From NCBI RefSeq assembly GCF_900104135.1, contig NZ_FNIV01000005.1:107486-171485 (forward strand): 64,000 bases of DNA, written 5' to 3'. The notes beneath the pieces were generated by a model. That model made no database searches and was not told where the DNA came from. It saw only the letters and a program-made list of their open reading frames with translations. Shown one piece after another: positions 37,302 to 46,274 of this stretch (its first letter is position 1; the number at the start of each line of letters is the position of its first letter). The stretch comes from Halomonas shengliensis. Its GTDB lineage: Bacteria; Pseudomonadota; Gammaproteobacteria; Pseudomonadales; Halomonadaceae. A program made the translations under genes and the position numbers.

Positions 37302-38452
37302 GGGCACGAGATTCGAGATCCACCTCCCCTGGCTGGCCCCTGCACGGCGGCCAGCCCGGCCCCCTGTTGGCGCGCTTTGGCCTGGCCGAGGAGACCCCGG
37401 TGCTGGATGTCAGCGCCAACCTCAATCCATTGGGGCCGCCGGCCTGGCTTCACGGGTGGTTGATGGCCCGGCTCGGCGAGCCCGAGGCCCTTGCTCGCTA
37501 CCCCGACCCCGGATATGCCGAGGCACACGCGGCCATCGCCGCCCACGAAGGGGTGGCCACGGAGCAGGTGCTGCTGACCAACGGCGGCGCCGAGGCGATC
37601 TTCCTGGCCGCCGCCCTGCAGGCTCGCGAGTGGCCCGGGGCGGCGGCGGCCATCATCGAGCCCACCTTCGCCGAGTACGCGCGGGCCTGCGCGGCCCACG
37701 GGCTGCCGGTGCAGAGGCTTCCTCTGGCACCCCCGGACTTTCGCCTCGACGTCGAGGCCATCGTCGCGGGGCTTGGCGAGGCGCGGCTGCTGTGGCTCTG
37801 CCGTCCCAACAATCCCACCGCCACCCTGGTGCCCCGGGCCGACCTGGAGCGCCTGCTGACACTGACCGCGGCGCGAGGCTGTCGGTTGGTGGTGGACGAG
37901 GCCTTCGTGGACTTCATCGGGCCCCCCGGGGAGTCGCTGACGTCGCTGCTCGCCGACCATCCGCACCTCTTGCTGCTGCGTTCGATGACCAAGTGCTTCA
38001 CCCTACCGGGGCTGCGCCTGGGCTACCTGCTGGGCGCACCCGAGGCGGTGGCGACGGCCCGTGCCTGCCAGCCTGCCTGGAGCGTCAACGCCCTGGCCGC
38101 GGCCCTGGTGGCGCCCCTGCTGGCCGACCTCGACTTCGCCCGGCGCACCGAGGGCTGGCTTGCCGCCGAGCGGCCGCGGCTGCAGGCGGGGCTCGAGGCC
38201 CTGGGTCTCGAGGTGGTGCCGAGCCGGGCCAACTTCTTCCTGGTGCGCCATCCGGCGGGTCGCGAAGCCACCCGCTGCCTGTTGCCGGCGCTGCTTCGCC
38301 GCGGCGTGCTGGCGCGTCACACTGAATCCTTTGCGGGCCTCGACGGCGGCTGGCTGCGCCTGGCGCTGCGCGATGCCGAGGACAATGAGTCCCTGCTGGC
38401 GGCCCTGGACGAGGCCTTGGTCGAGGTGGGCCGGCCGGAGGTGCCGCGTTGA
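37298..38452 (+). CDS. cobD: Threonine-phosphate decarboxylase
   Basis: PLP enzyme making (R)-1-amino-2-propanol O-2-phosphate. It has 384 residues of aminotransferase class I/II fold. VSANLNPLGPP starts the core, LCRPNNPTATLVP and VVDEAFVDF bind the cofactor, and the Schiff-base Lys is in RSMTKCFTLPGLRLGYLLG near residue 232. The start is GTG at 37298, overlapping the cbiB stop. Naming differs between cobC and cobD conventions; the reaction is the same. Confidence 0.94.
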   Translation: MRARDSRSTSPGWPLHGGQPGPLLARFGLAEETPVLDVSANLNPLGPPAWLHGWLMARLGEPEALARYPDPGYAEAHAAIAAHEGVATEQVLLTNGGAEAIFLAAALQAREWPGAAAAIIEPTFAEYARACAAHGLPVQRLPLAPPDFRLDVEAIVAGLGEARLLWLCRPNNPTATLVPRADLERLLTLTAARGCRLVVDEAFVDFIGPPGESLTSLLADHPHLLLLRSMTKCFTLPGLRLGYLLGAPEAVATARACQPAWSVNALAAALVAPLLADLDFARRTEGWLAAERPRLQAGLEALGLEVVPSRANFFLVRHPAGREATRCLLPALLRRGVLARHTESFAGLDGGWLRLALRDAEDNESLLAALDEALVEVGRPEVPR

Positions 38453-39006
38453 TCGCCTTCGTCAGTGGTGGCGCCCGCTGCGGCAAGAGCCGCTTCGCCG
38501 AGGCGCTGCTTTGTCGCTGGCACGTCCAACGCGGTGGCCGGCGTTGGTACCTGGCCACGGCCCGGGCTGCCGACACCGAGATGGCCGCGCGCATTGCCCG
38601 CCATCGCCGTGAGCGTGGGCCGGGGTGGCATACCCTGGAGGCACCGCTGGCCTTAGATGTGGCCCTGGCTCGGGTAGGCGATGGCGATAGCGTGCTGCTC
38701 GACTGCCTGACCCTCTGGGCCAGCCAGTGGCGCTACGGCGGTGGCGGTAGCGATGATGAGGGCGAGGCGCTGCTGGCCGAGTGCCTGGCCGCGGCCCGGG
38801 TGCGCGGGATCGCCCTGGTGGTGGTCTCCAACGACCTCAACGAGGACCTCCCCCCGGGCGACGCCGAGACCCGGCGCTATATCGCCTTCCTGCAGCGGCT
38901 GCACCGCCGCCTGGCCCACGAGGCCGACCGGGTGGTGGAGGTGGTGGCGGGCCTGCCCATTGAATGGAAGCCCATCGTAGAGAACGACGCGGAGACGACC
39001 GGATGA
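38449..39006 (+). CDS. cobU: Bifunctional adenosylcobinamide kinase/guanylyltransferase
   Basis: Phosphorylates adenosylcobinamide and transfers GMP to it, making AdoCbi-GDP. It has 185 residues. The P-loop GGARCGKSRFAE is at residues 7-18, and the guanylylated His is in IARHRRERG near residue 48. DCLTLWASQW and VSNDLNED are family motifs. The start is TTG at 38449, overlapping cobD. A shorter, degenerate paralogue is encoded at 40297. Confidence 0.94.
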   Translation: MIAFVSGGARCGKSRFAEALLCRWHVQRGGRRWYLATARAADTEMAARIARHRRERGPGWHTLEAPLALDVALARVGDGDSVLLDCLTLWASQWRYGGGGSDDEGEALLAECLAAARVRGIALVVVSNDLNEDLPPGDAETRRYIAFLQRLHRRLAHEADRVVEVVAGLPIEWKPIVENDAETTG

Positions 39007-39758
39007 GAGAGGCCCTCTTTGGACTGGTGCTGGCCCTGCAGTTCCTGACCCGAATTCCGCTGCCCATCGCCTGCCCCTGGAATGCCGCCACTTGTCGCTG
39101 GGCGCTGCGCTGCTATCCGCTGGTGGGACTGGTGATCGGGGCGGCGCTGGCGGCCCTGGCCAGTCTGGGCCAGGGAGTGCCCATCCCGCTGCTGGTGATT
39201 TCGCTGCTCAGCCTCTGGGTGGCGCTCTCCGGGGGGCTGCACCTGGACGGGGTCATGGATATCGCCGATGCGCTGGGCAGCAATGCCCCCCTGGAGCGGC
39301 GCTGGGCGATCATGAAGGATAGCCAGGTGGGCAGCTTCGCCATCCTTGCCCTGGTCTTCCTGCTGGCCTGGAAGGGCATGCTGCTCTGGGCGCTACTGGA
39401 GGCCGGGGTGAGCCCCTGGCTGTGGGTGATTATCCCGTCCCTGGCCCGCTTCGGGGCATTGTTGTTGTTGCGCCTGGCCCCCTTGGCGCGGCGCGAGGGG
39501 CTTGCCTGGACATGGCGACAACACCTGGCGCGGCGGGATCTGGGGCTGGCGCTGCTGCCGTTGCTGCCCTTCTTCGGCTTCGTGCCCGGCGGCGTCTGGC
39601 TGCTCGGTGCCCTTTGCGTCTTTCTGTTTGTTTATGGCCTGGCCATGGTGCGGGCCTTTACCGGCATCAACGGCGATATCGTGGGTGCCGCCATCGAAGG
39701 AGGAGAACTATGGGTGCTGCTCAGCGCCTGGAGCTGGTGGTGGTTCGGCATGGCGTGA
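39003..39758 (+). CDS. cobS: Adenosylcobinamide-GDP ribazoletransferase
   Basis: Membrane enzyme that joins AdoCbi-GDP and alpha-ribazole, completing the nucleotide loop. It has 251 residues with about six membrane segments. The active-site signature GGLHLDGVMDIADALG lies near residue 80 and MKDSQVGSFAI follows. It overlaps both the cobU stop and the start of the phosphatase gene. Confidence 0.95.
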   Translation: MREALFGLVLALQFLTRIPLPIACPWNAATCRWALRCYPLVGLVIGAALAALASLGQGVPIPLLVISLLSLWVALSGGLHLDGVMDIADALGSNAPLERRWAIMKDSQVGSFAILALVFLLAWKGMLLWALLEAGVSPWLWVIIPSLARFGALLLLRLAPLARREGLAWTWRQHLARRDLGLALLPLLPFFGFVPGGVWLLGALCVFLFVYGLAMVRAFTGINGDIVGAAIEGGELWVLLSAWSWWWFGMA

Positions 39759-40342
39759 CCGCCTGGAATCTCGAGCGACGCTACCAGGGCCAGCGCGATA
39801 TCCCGCTGCTGCTGCCCGATGCACTGGCGGAGATGGATCGGCTTCGCGACCACCTGGCGAACGAGGCCTTCGATGCCGTGCACTGTAGCGATCTGACTCG
39901 CTGCCGACAGACCCTGGCCCATGTGCTGCCGGCGCGGGAGGCGGCGGCTTGCTTCGATGCGCGGCTGCGGGAGCTGGACTTCGGTGAGTACGAGGGGCGT
40001 ACCTGGGAAGCGCTCAAGGAGGACACCCGCTATCGGGCCTGGATCGACAGCGCCGGTGAGCAGGCGCCCCCCGGTGGCGAGTCCGCCGAGGCGCTCTGGA
40101 CACGCCTGGAAGCCTGGCTTGGGGAGGTGCTTCTTCAGGCTGCCGAGCGGGGGCACCGCCGGGTGCTCGCGGTGACCCACGGCGGGGTGATTCGTGAACT
40201 TCGGAGGCGCCTGGAAGGCAGCGACTTCTGGGAAGGTGTGGTGGGTCAGGCCCAGGGGCGCCGTTTCGAGTTCGATAACCAGGAGGGGGAGTGGCGATGC
40301 AAAGCGTCATCGGTGGTGCCTGTTCGGGTCGACGCCAGCTAG
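39710..40342 (+). CDS. cobC: Alpha-ribazole phosphatase, histidine phosphatase family
   Basis: Removes the phosphate from alpha-ribazole 5'-phosphate or from cobalamin 5'-phosphate. It has 210 residues. The phosphohistidine motif VVRHGVTAWN is near residue 12, the second His in VTHGGVIRE near residue 155, and LDFGEYEGRTWE is typical of CobC. The ATG at 39710 follows AGGAG and lies within the end of cobS. Confidence 0.9.
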   Translation: MGAAQRLELVVVRHGVTAWNLERRYQGQRDIPLLLPDALAEMDRLRDHLANEAFDAVHCSDLTRCRQTLAHVLPAREAAACFDARLRELDFGEYEGRTWEALKEDTRYRAWIDSAGEQAPPGGESAEALWTRLEAWLGEVLLQAAERGHRRVLAVTHGGVIRELRRRLEGSDFWEGVVGQAQGRRFEFDNQEGEWRCKASSVVPVRVDAS

Positions 40343-40713
40343 CGGCGCAGCGCTTCCCCTGTGCCGGTTGGCACCGGCTGGTGAAGGGGGAGGGCGCCGA
40401 GGAGTGCCTGGCCGGACACGCGGGGCGGGAGGTGCTGGTGGTCGATGGCATCGCCGCCTGGCTCTCGGCCGCCCTTGCCGAGATCCCGGACGACGATGCC
40501 CTGCGTGAGACCTGGTTGAGGCTACTGGATGGTTTCGTCGCGGCGCCCTGCGAAGCGGTGCTGATCCTCGACGAGATGGGGCGTGGCATCGTGCCCATGG
40601 ACTCGGCGGCACGACGCCTGCGGGACCATAACGGCTGGCTGGTCCAGGCCGCGGTCGAGCGTAGCCGGGTGGCCTGGTATCTGCGTCATGGCCTCTTCAA
40701 GCAGCTGAAATAA
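40297..40713 (+). CDS. Degenerate CobU-like protein with broken P-loop
   Basis: A 138-residue relative of CobU, shorter than the 185-residue copy at 38449. The N-terminal GGACSGRRQLAAQRF aligns with GGARCGKSRFAE but lacks the P-loop Lys and Ser/Thr needed for ATP. VVDGIAAWLSAAL and LILDEMGRGIVPMDSAARRLRDHNG match CobU middle and C-terminal motifs, while the guanylylated-His segment is missing. It starts inside the phosphatase gene and is the last gene before the riboswitch. It may be a regulator, a CobU partner or a decaying copy. Confidence 0.75.
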   Translation: MQSVIGGACSGRRQLAAQRFPCAGWHRLVKGEGAEECLAGHAGREVLVVDGIAAWLSAALAEIPDDDALRETWLRLLDGFVAAPCEAVLILDEMGRGIVPMDSAARRLRDHNGWLVQAAVERSRVAWYLRHGLFKQLK

Positions 40714-40746
40714 AAGAATTTTGAGTGTGCTTGCTGACCTCCGGCG

Positions 40747-40775
40747 TTGACCGCGCTGCCGCGCCTTGCTAGCTT
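40747..40775 (+). promoter_or_regulatory. Promoter of the btuB riboswitch transcript
   Basis: TTGACC at 40747-40752 and TAGCTT at 40770-40775 with a 17-base spacer. It lies directly upstream of the riboswitch. Confidence 0.5.
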
Positions 40776-40787
40776 ACGCGCACTCTC

Positions 40788-40990
40788 AGGTGCCCCAGGC
40801 GTATCACAGCGCCGGGGTGAAACGGGAAGTCGGTGCGCGGTGCTCTTGCCGAGAGTCCGCCATTCCGACGCTGCCCCCGCAACGGTGATCGAGATAGAAG
40901 CGGCCACACAGCCACTGTGCCAAGGCACGGGAAGGCGGTCGCCTTGAAGGCCAGTGAGAGGCCTTCGCTCGTCAGCCCGGAGACCGGCCG
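40788..40990 (+). ncRNA. Cobalamin riboswitch upstream of btuB
   Basis: Conserved aptamer elements appear in order: GGGGTGAAACGGGAAGTCGG, then GCCCCCGCAACGGTGA near 40870, AGCCACTG near 40910 with CACGGGAAGGC after it, and the B12 box AGCCCGGAGACCGGCC at 40974-40989. Adenosylcobalamin binding is expected to shut off btuB. The expression platform lies between the B12 box and the ATG at 41132. Confidence 0.93.
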
Positions 40991-41131
40991 GAGAGCGCAT
41001 GCCGAACCGCGGAGGGCGGTCTCGGGCAGGGCAGTTGCCACTCGCCTGGCCGCACTCTCGCCTGAACTCCCTCGCATCGGCCCAGAACAGACCCGCATCG
41101 TACGGGTTGGTACGACAAGCAAGGGACAATC

Positions 41132-43024
41132 ATGAACACTGCTCAACCCTCACGTGGCCTGGCTGCCTTCGCCCTGGCCGCGTTGCCGCTGGCCGTCCTC
41201 TCCCATGCCGCCCAGGCCCAGAACGCCTTGACCGCCGGCGACGACACCCCTCAGAGGCTCAACCCCATGGTGGTCACCGCCGCGCTGGCGCCGCGCACCG
41301 CCGATGAAAGTTTGTCGTCGGTGACGGTATTAGATGAAGCCATGCTGCGTCGCCAGGACCCCACCAGCCTTACCGATCTCTTTCGCGGCCAGCCGGGGGT
41401 GGACGTCACCTCCAGCGGCAGCTTCGGCAAGAGCAGCAGCGTCTATATTCGCGGTACTTCGAATAACCAGAGCCTGCTGATGATCGATGGCATTCGCCTA
41501 CGCTCCGCTACTCTTGGTGGCCCGGCGTGGCAGTTCCTCGATCCGCGTATGTTCCAGCGCGCCGAGATCGTGCGCGGTCCGCGTGGCAGCCTGTATGGAG
41601 CCGATGCGATGGGCGGGGTGGTGCAGCTGTTTACGCCGGAAGGCGACGGTGAGCCCGCACCGCGCATTTCCCTTGGCGGTGGCTCCTTCGATACCCAGCG
41701 CTATAGCGCCAGCCTTTCCGGTGCCGAGGGCAGCACGCGATACCATTTCGCCGCCAGCCGCTTCGATACCGATGGACAGCCGGTTCGCCGTGGCGGAGAC
41801 GATATGGGCTACGACAACACCTCGGCACTGGCGCGCATGTCGCATACGTTGGATAGCGGCGCAGAACTGGGGGTATTGGCGCTTAGGGCACGTGGTACCA
41901 CCGAGTATGACGAGAGTGGCTCACTGGCCACGACGGACTATGTGCAGCAGGTGGCGGGTATCTATGGTGAGTTGCCGATTACCGACAGTTGGCGCAGCCG
42001 CTTGACGCTTAGCGAAGCGCGTGATGAAAGTGCTAACCATGCCTATGATTCCATCCTCGATACGCAGACGCGCACGGCCCGCTGGGAAAACACGCTTAGC
42101 GCTGGAGCACATGAATTTATCATCGGCGCGGAGTATATGAATGACAGTGTGGCCGGTAGTATCACCGGGAGTGAGCCTTTTGGTGGTCCTTATGACATAG
42201 AGGATCGAGATAACAAGGCCGTTTTCAGCCAGGCGTTGCTCGATTTTTCCCCCTTGACGATGCAGGCCAGTCTGCGCTACGACGACAACGAAGCTTTTGG
42301 TGAAGAGGTCACAGGCAGCTTGGCACTAGGCTATGACCTGGATGCCCACCACACCCTGCGTACCAGCTATGGCACGGCCTTTAAAGCACCGACCTTTAAT
42401 GATCTTTACTGGCCTTTTGAAGATTATGGTGACTTTGGGTCCTATCAAGGAAACCCTGATCTCAAGGCGGAAACTGCTCAGGCTTTAGAGTTGGGCGTTC
42501 GAGGCCAGTACCAAGATTGGTTTTGGGATGTATCCGTCTATCAAACCGACATCGAGGACATGATCACTACAGAGACTATCAATGGCGATAGTCGACCGAT
42601 TAATGTCAAGGAAGCGCGTATCCGTGGTGCCGAGCTCTCCATAGGGACCGAGATCGAGGATTGGACCCTGGCAACGGCGCTGACCTATACCGACCCCGAA
42701 GATCGTTCAACAGGTAATCGACTGCCGCGCCGTGCCACTCAGAGCCTACGTTTCGATGTCGACCGCGAGCTTGGCGAGTGGTCTCTGGGCGGCTCCTGGG
42801 TTGCCCAGAACCATCGCTACGAGGATGCTGCCAATGAAGAGCGTCTCGGTGGCTTTGGCTTGCTTAATCTGCGTGCTGGTTGGCAGTTCGCGCCGCTATG
42901 GTCGGCTCGTCTGACGGTCGAGAACGCCCTGGATAAGGAGTACGTCACAGCCAGGTTCTTCGACGGCGATGACTACATCAACGCCGGTCGTAGCGCCTTC
43001 CTTAGTGTGCACTTCGGGCAGTGA
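41132..43024 (+). CDS. btuB: TonB-dependent cobalamin receptor BtuB
   Basis: Outer-membrane receptor that takes up cobalamin and probably other corrinoids. It has 630 residues: signal peptide 1-28, a TonB-box-like stretch (PMVVTAAL, near residue 48), a plug domain (RRQDPTSLTDLFRGQPGVDV, RGPRGSLYGADAMGGVVQ) and a 22-strand barrel ending SVHFGQ. It lies behind a cobalamin riboswitch and is followed by btuF, C and D. The stretch about 42000-42700 is clearly poorer in GC than the rest, as if the barrel loops had a different history. Confidence 0.95.
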   Translation: MNTAQPSRGLAAFALAALPLAVLSHAAQAQNALTAGDDTPQRLNPMVVTAALAPRTADESLSSVTVLDEAMLRRQDPTSLTDLFRGQPGVDVTSSGSFGKSSSVYIRGTSNNQSLLMIDGIRLRSATLGGPAWQFLDPRMFQRAEIVRGPRGSLYGADAMGGVVQLFTPEGDGEPAPRISLGGGSFDTQRYSASLSGAEGSTRYHFAASRFDTDGQPVRRGGDDMGYDNTSALARMSHTLDSGAELGVLALRARGTTEYDESGSLATTDYVQQVAGIYGELPITDSWRSRLTLSEARDESANHAYDSILDTQTRTARWENTLSAGAHEFIIGAEYMNDSVAGSITGSEPFGGPYDIEDRDNKAVFSQALLDFSPLTMQASLRYDDNEAFGEEVTGSLALGYDLDAHHTLRTSYGTAFKAPTFNDLYWPFEDYGDFGSYQGNPDLKAETAQALELGVRGQYQDWFWDVSVYQTDIEDMITTETINGDSRPINVKEARIRGAELSIGTEIEDWTLATALTYTDPEDRSTGNRLPRRATQSLRFDVDRELGEWSLGGSWVAQNHRYEDAANEERLGGFGLLNLRAGWQFAPLWSARLTVENALDKEYVTARFFDGDDYINAGRSAFLSVHFGQ

Positions 43025-43932
43025 TGACGATACGGATTTCTCGTTTACTCCTGACCGGCCTGGCGCTGCTGCTGAGTGTGGCAGCACCGGCCAGCGCCGA
43101 GGTCTGCGCCGTCGACGATACCGACAGGGAAGTGTGCCTGGCGGCCCCGGCGCAGCGCATCGCCACGCTCTCGCCGGGGGCCACCGAACTGGTCTACGCC
43201 GCCGGCGCCGGCGAGAAGGTCGTCGCCGTGGTGGCCTACAGCGACTATCCGCCCGAGGCACGCGAGGTCGCCTCGGTGGGCAGCCATACCCGCCTCGACC
43301 TGGAGCGGCTCGTCGCCCTGCGGCCGGATCTGGTGATTGGCTGGGTCACCGGCAACCCGCCGGAGCAGCTCGAGACCCTCGAGTCGCTGGGCGTGCGGGT
43401 GTTCTACCTTGAGCCGCGCACCTTCGAGGAGGTGGCCAGCGCCGTCGAACGGCTTGGCGAGCTGGCCGGCACCCGTGAGGCGGCGCGGGTCGAGGCGGAG
43501 CGGTTTCGCAACGGCATGGCGGCACTCGCCGCCCGCTACGCCGAGGTCGCGCCGGTACGGGTCTTCTATCAGGTGTGGGACGAGCCCTTGATGACGATCA
43601 ATGACGACCACCTGATCGGACAGGTGCTGCGCCTGTGCGGTGGCGTCAACGTCTTCGGGGCGCTTCCGCGGCTGGTGCCGCGTCCCGGCGAGGAGGCGGT
43701 GCTGGCAGCCGATCCCGAGGCGATCCTGGCCGGCGGCATGGGCGAGGAGAACCGCGACTGGTTGGACCACTGGGCACGCTATCCGCAGCTCACCGCGGTG
43801 GCCCGGGACAACCTCTTCTTCGTGCCGCCGTCTCTGATACAGCGGCCCACGCCGCGGCTGCTTGAGGGTAGCCGACTGTTCTGCGAGAAACTGGAACGGG
43901 CCCGCGAGCGGCGGGGAGCTCAGGGCTCGTGA
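43024..43932 (+). CDS. btuF: Cobalamin-binding periplasmic protein BtuF
   Basis: Periplasmic solute-binding protein for the BtuCD transporter, 302 residues. The signal peptide ends near APASAE. RIATLSPGATELVYAAGAGEKVVAV opens the fold; LRPDLVIGW and the GGVNVFG segment are typical of helical-backbone metal-chelate binding proteins. I take the ATG at 43024, the second codon of a GTG-ATG pair overlapping the btuB stop. Confidence 0.93.
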   Translation: MTIRISRLLLTGLALLLSVAAPASAEVCAVDDTDREVCLAAPAQRIATLSPGATELVYAAGAGEKVVAVVAYSDYPPEAREVASVGSHTRLDLERLVALRPDLVIGWVTGNPPEQLETLESLGVRVFYLEPRTFEEVASAVERLGELAGTREAARVEAERFRNGMAALAARYAEVAPVRVFYQVWDEPLMTINDDHLIGQVLRLCGGVNVFGALPRLVPRPGEEAVLAADPEAILAGGMGEENRDWLDHWARYPQLTAVARDNLFFVPPSLIQRPTPRLLEGSRLFCEKLERARERRGAQGS

Positions 43933-44897
43933 CGGCGTTCATCCGCCCCCTCGGCGCCCTGGCCCTGGCCGCGCTGACGGCCCTGGTGCTGTCGGTGGCG
44001 CTGGGTAGCGTGACCCTGGCGCCGGCGGAGATCCTGGCGGCCCTGGGAGGGCAGGGCGAGGCGCTCTCCCGCACCCTGATCCTCGAGCTGCGCCTGCCGC
44101 GCTCGCTTGCCGCCTTCGCGGTAGGCGGGCTGCTCGCCGTGGCCGGCGCCCTGATGCAGGTGCTGCTGCGCAACCCCTTGGCCGACCCCTATGTGCTGGG
44201 GCTCTCCGGTGGTGCCTCGGTGGGGGCCCTGCTGGCCATGCTGGCGGGGCTAGGCAGTGTGCTGGTCTCGGGCTCGGCCTTCGTCGGGGCGCTGGTCTCG
44301 ACCCTGCTGGTGTTCGGCCTGGCCCACGGACGCGGCGGTTGGACCCCGGCGCGCTTGCTGCTCACCGGGGTGGTGGTGGCCGCCGGCTGGGGGGCGGTGA
44401 TCACCCTGATGCTGGCGGTGAGCCCCGCCGACCGCCTGCCCGGCATGCTCTACTGGCTGATGGGCGATCTCTCCTACGCCGGCAGCCCCTGGCCGCCGCT
44501 GGTACTCCTAGCGATAGTCTGTCTGCTGGCGGTGCCGCTGGGGCGCAGCCTCAACGTGCTGGCCCGGGGAGCTATGCAGGCCGCTGCCCTGGGGGTCTCG
44601 GTGCGGCGCCTGGAGTGGGGCCTCTATCTGGCCGCCAGCGCCCTCACCGCCATGGCGGTGACCACCGCCGGCAGCATCGGCTTCGTGGGGCTCGTGGTGC
44701 CGCATATGCTGCGCCTGCTGCTGGGCAACGATCAGCGTCTGATCCTGCCCGCCTGCGCCCTGGCCGGCGGCACCCTGCTGCTGCTGGCGGATACCCTGGC
44801 CCGGATCATGATCGCCCCGGAGCAGTTGCCGGTCGGGGTGATCACCGCGCTACTTGGGGTGCCTACCTTCCTCTATCTGCTCTATCGGAGTCAGTGA
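43929..44897 (+). CDS. btuC: Cobalamin ABC transporter permease BtuC
   Basis: FecCD-family membrane permease of 322 residues with about ten membrane segments. LRLPRSLAAFAVGGLLAVAGALMQVLLRNPLADPYVLG and GFVGLVVPHMLRLLLG, the coupling region for the ATPase, are family hallmarks. It starts with GTG at 43929 overlapping the btuF stop and overlaps btuD at its end. Confidence 0.94.
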   Translation: MTAFIRPLGALALAALTALVLSVALGSVTLAPAEILAALGGQGEALSRTLILELRLPRSLAAFAVGGLLAVAGALMQVLLRNPLADPYVLGLSGGASVGALLAMLAGLGSVLVSGSAFVGALVSTLLVFGLAHGRGGWTPARLLLTGVVVAAGWGAVITLMLAVSPADRLPGMLYWLMGDLSYAGSPWPPLVLLAIVCLLAVPLGRSLNVLARGAMQAAALGVSVRRLEWGLYLAASALTAMAVTTAGSIGFVGLVVPHMLRLLLGNDQRLILPACALAGGTLLLLADTLARIMIAPEQLPVGVITALLGVPTFLYLLYRSQ

Positions 44898-45664
44898 TGC
44901 GTCGACTCGAGGCCCGGGAGCTGGTGATCGATGTGCCGGGACGCCCTGCCGGGCGGGCCCTGGACATCTGCGTGGAGCCGGGCCAGGTGTGGGGCGTGCT
45001 GGGCCCCAACGGCGCCGGCAAGACCACCCTGCTGCATACCCTGGCAGGGCTACGCGCACCGCGCCTTGGCGAGGTGTACCTCGACGGCCACCCGCTCGCT
45101 GCGCTCAAGCGGCGTCAGGTGGCGCGCCAACTGGGGCTGATATTCCAGGAGCGCCACGATGGCTTCCCCGCCACGGTGCGCGAGACCGCGCTGATCGGCC
45201 GCCACCCGTATCTGTCGCCCTGGCAGATGGAGGGTGCCGAGGAGCTGCGCCTGGCCGAGGCCGCGCTGGAGCGCCTCGATATCGCCCATCTCGCCGAGCG
45301 CCTGGTAAGCACCCTCTCCGGGGGCGAGCGCCAGCGTCTGGCCATCGCCACCGTGCTGACCCAGGCACCGGCGATCTGGCTGGCCGATGAGCCCACCAAC
45401 CACCTTGACCTGCATCACCAGACGGCGACGATGGCGTTGCTCGCCGAGCAGACCGCCGAAGAACGGGCGGTAGTGATGTGCCTGCACGACCTCAACCTGG
45501 CCGCGCGCTGGTGCGACCACCTGCTGCTGCTCTACCCGGATGGCGAGGCGTGCTGGGGCCCGGCGGAAGCGATGCTGGTGCCCGAGGCCCTGGAGCGCCT
45601 CTACGGCCAGCGTCTGGCCACCGCCCGGGTCAACGGTGCCCCGGTTTTTGTCCCTGTGAGGTAA
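44897..45664 (+). CDS. btuD: Cobalamin ABC transporter ATPase BtuD
   Basis: ATP-binding subunit of 255 residues. Walker A GPNGAGKTTLL is near residue 36, the Q-loop in LGLIFQERH, the signature LSGGERQRLAIA near 138, Walker B IWLADEPTNHLD and the switch His in CLHDLNLA. Its ATG overlaps the btuC stop. A frame open on this strand from 44339 is not used; motif content starts at 44897. Confidence 0.94.
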   Translation: MRRLEARELVIDVPGRPAGRALDICVEPGQVWGVLGPNGAGKTTLLHTLAGLRAPRLGEVYLDGHPLAALKRRQVARQLGLIFQERHDGFPATVRETALIGRHPYLSPWQMEGAEELRLAEAALERLDIAHLAERLVSTLSGGERQRLAIATVLTQAPAIWLADEPTNHLDLHHQTATMALLAEQTAEERAVVMCLHDLNLAARWCDHLLLLYPDGEACWGPAEAMLVPEALERLYGQRLATARVNGAPVFVPVR

Positions 45665-45668
45665 GCAA

Positions 45669-46274
45669 ATGAAAACAGTCGATCCCCAGCGCCATGCCGA
45701 GCGCATGGCCCACAAGCAGAAGATCATGCACGAGCGCATCGCCAAGGCCGACAAGGAGCAGGGTGTGCTGCTGGTGCTCACCGGTCCCGGCAAGGGCAAG
45801 AGCAGCTCCGGCTTCGGCATGCTGGCACGCGCCCTCGGCCACGGCATGCAGGTGGGCGTGGTGCAGTTTATCAAGGGGGCCTTCAGCACCGGTGAGGAGG
45901 CCTTCTTCCGCCAGCTGCCGGGCGTGGAGTACCACGTGATGGGCGAGGGCTACACCTGGGACACCCAGGACCGCGAGCGCGACATCCAGACCGCCGAGGC
46001 GGCCTGGGAGGTGGCTCGGCGCATGCTCGCCGACCCGAGCTTCGACATGGTGTTGCTCGACGAGCTCAATATCGCCCTGAAGAACGGCTACCTCGACCTG
46101 GATCGCGTGCTGGACGACCTTCAGGCGCGGCCGGCCTTGCAGCACGCCATCGTGACCGGGCGCCACGCCCCCGACGCGCTGATCGAACTGGCCGACACCG
46201 TCACCGAGATGAAAGTGGTCAAGCACGCCTTCAAGGATCAGGGCGTGAGGGCCCAGAAGGGCGTCGAACTATGA
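45669..46274 (+). CDS. cobO: Corrinoid adenosyltransferase
   Basis: Adds the 5'-deoxyadenosyl ligand to Co(I) corrinoids. It has 201 residues of the CobA/CobO/BtuR family: P-loop TGPGKGKSSSGFGML near residue 38, VVQFIKGAFSTGEE, and LLDELNIALKNGYLD. The N-terminal 25 residues are the usual positively charged lid. It follows btuD by four bases and overlaps the next small frame by an ATGA junction. Confidence 0.95.
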   Translation: MKTVDPQRHAERMAHKQKIMHERIAKADKEQGVLLVLTGPGKGKSSSGFGMLARALGHGMQVGVVQFIKGAFSTGEEAFFRQLPGVEYHVMGEGYTWDTQDRERDIQTAEAAWEVARRMLADPSFDMVLLDELNIALKNGYLDLDRVLDDLQARPALQHAIVTGRHAPDALIELADTVTEMKVVKHAFKDQGVRAQKGVEL

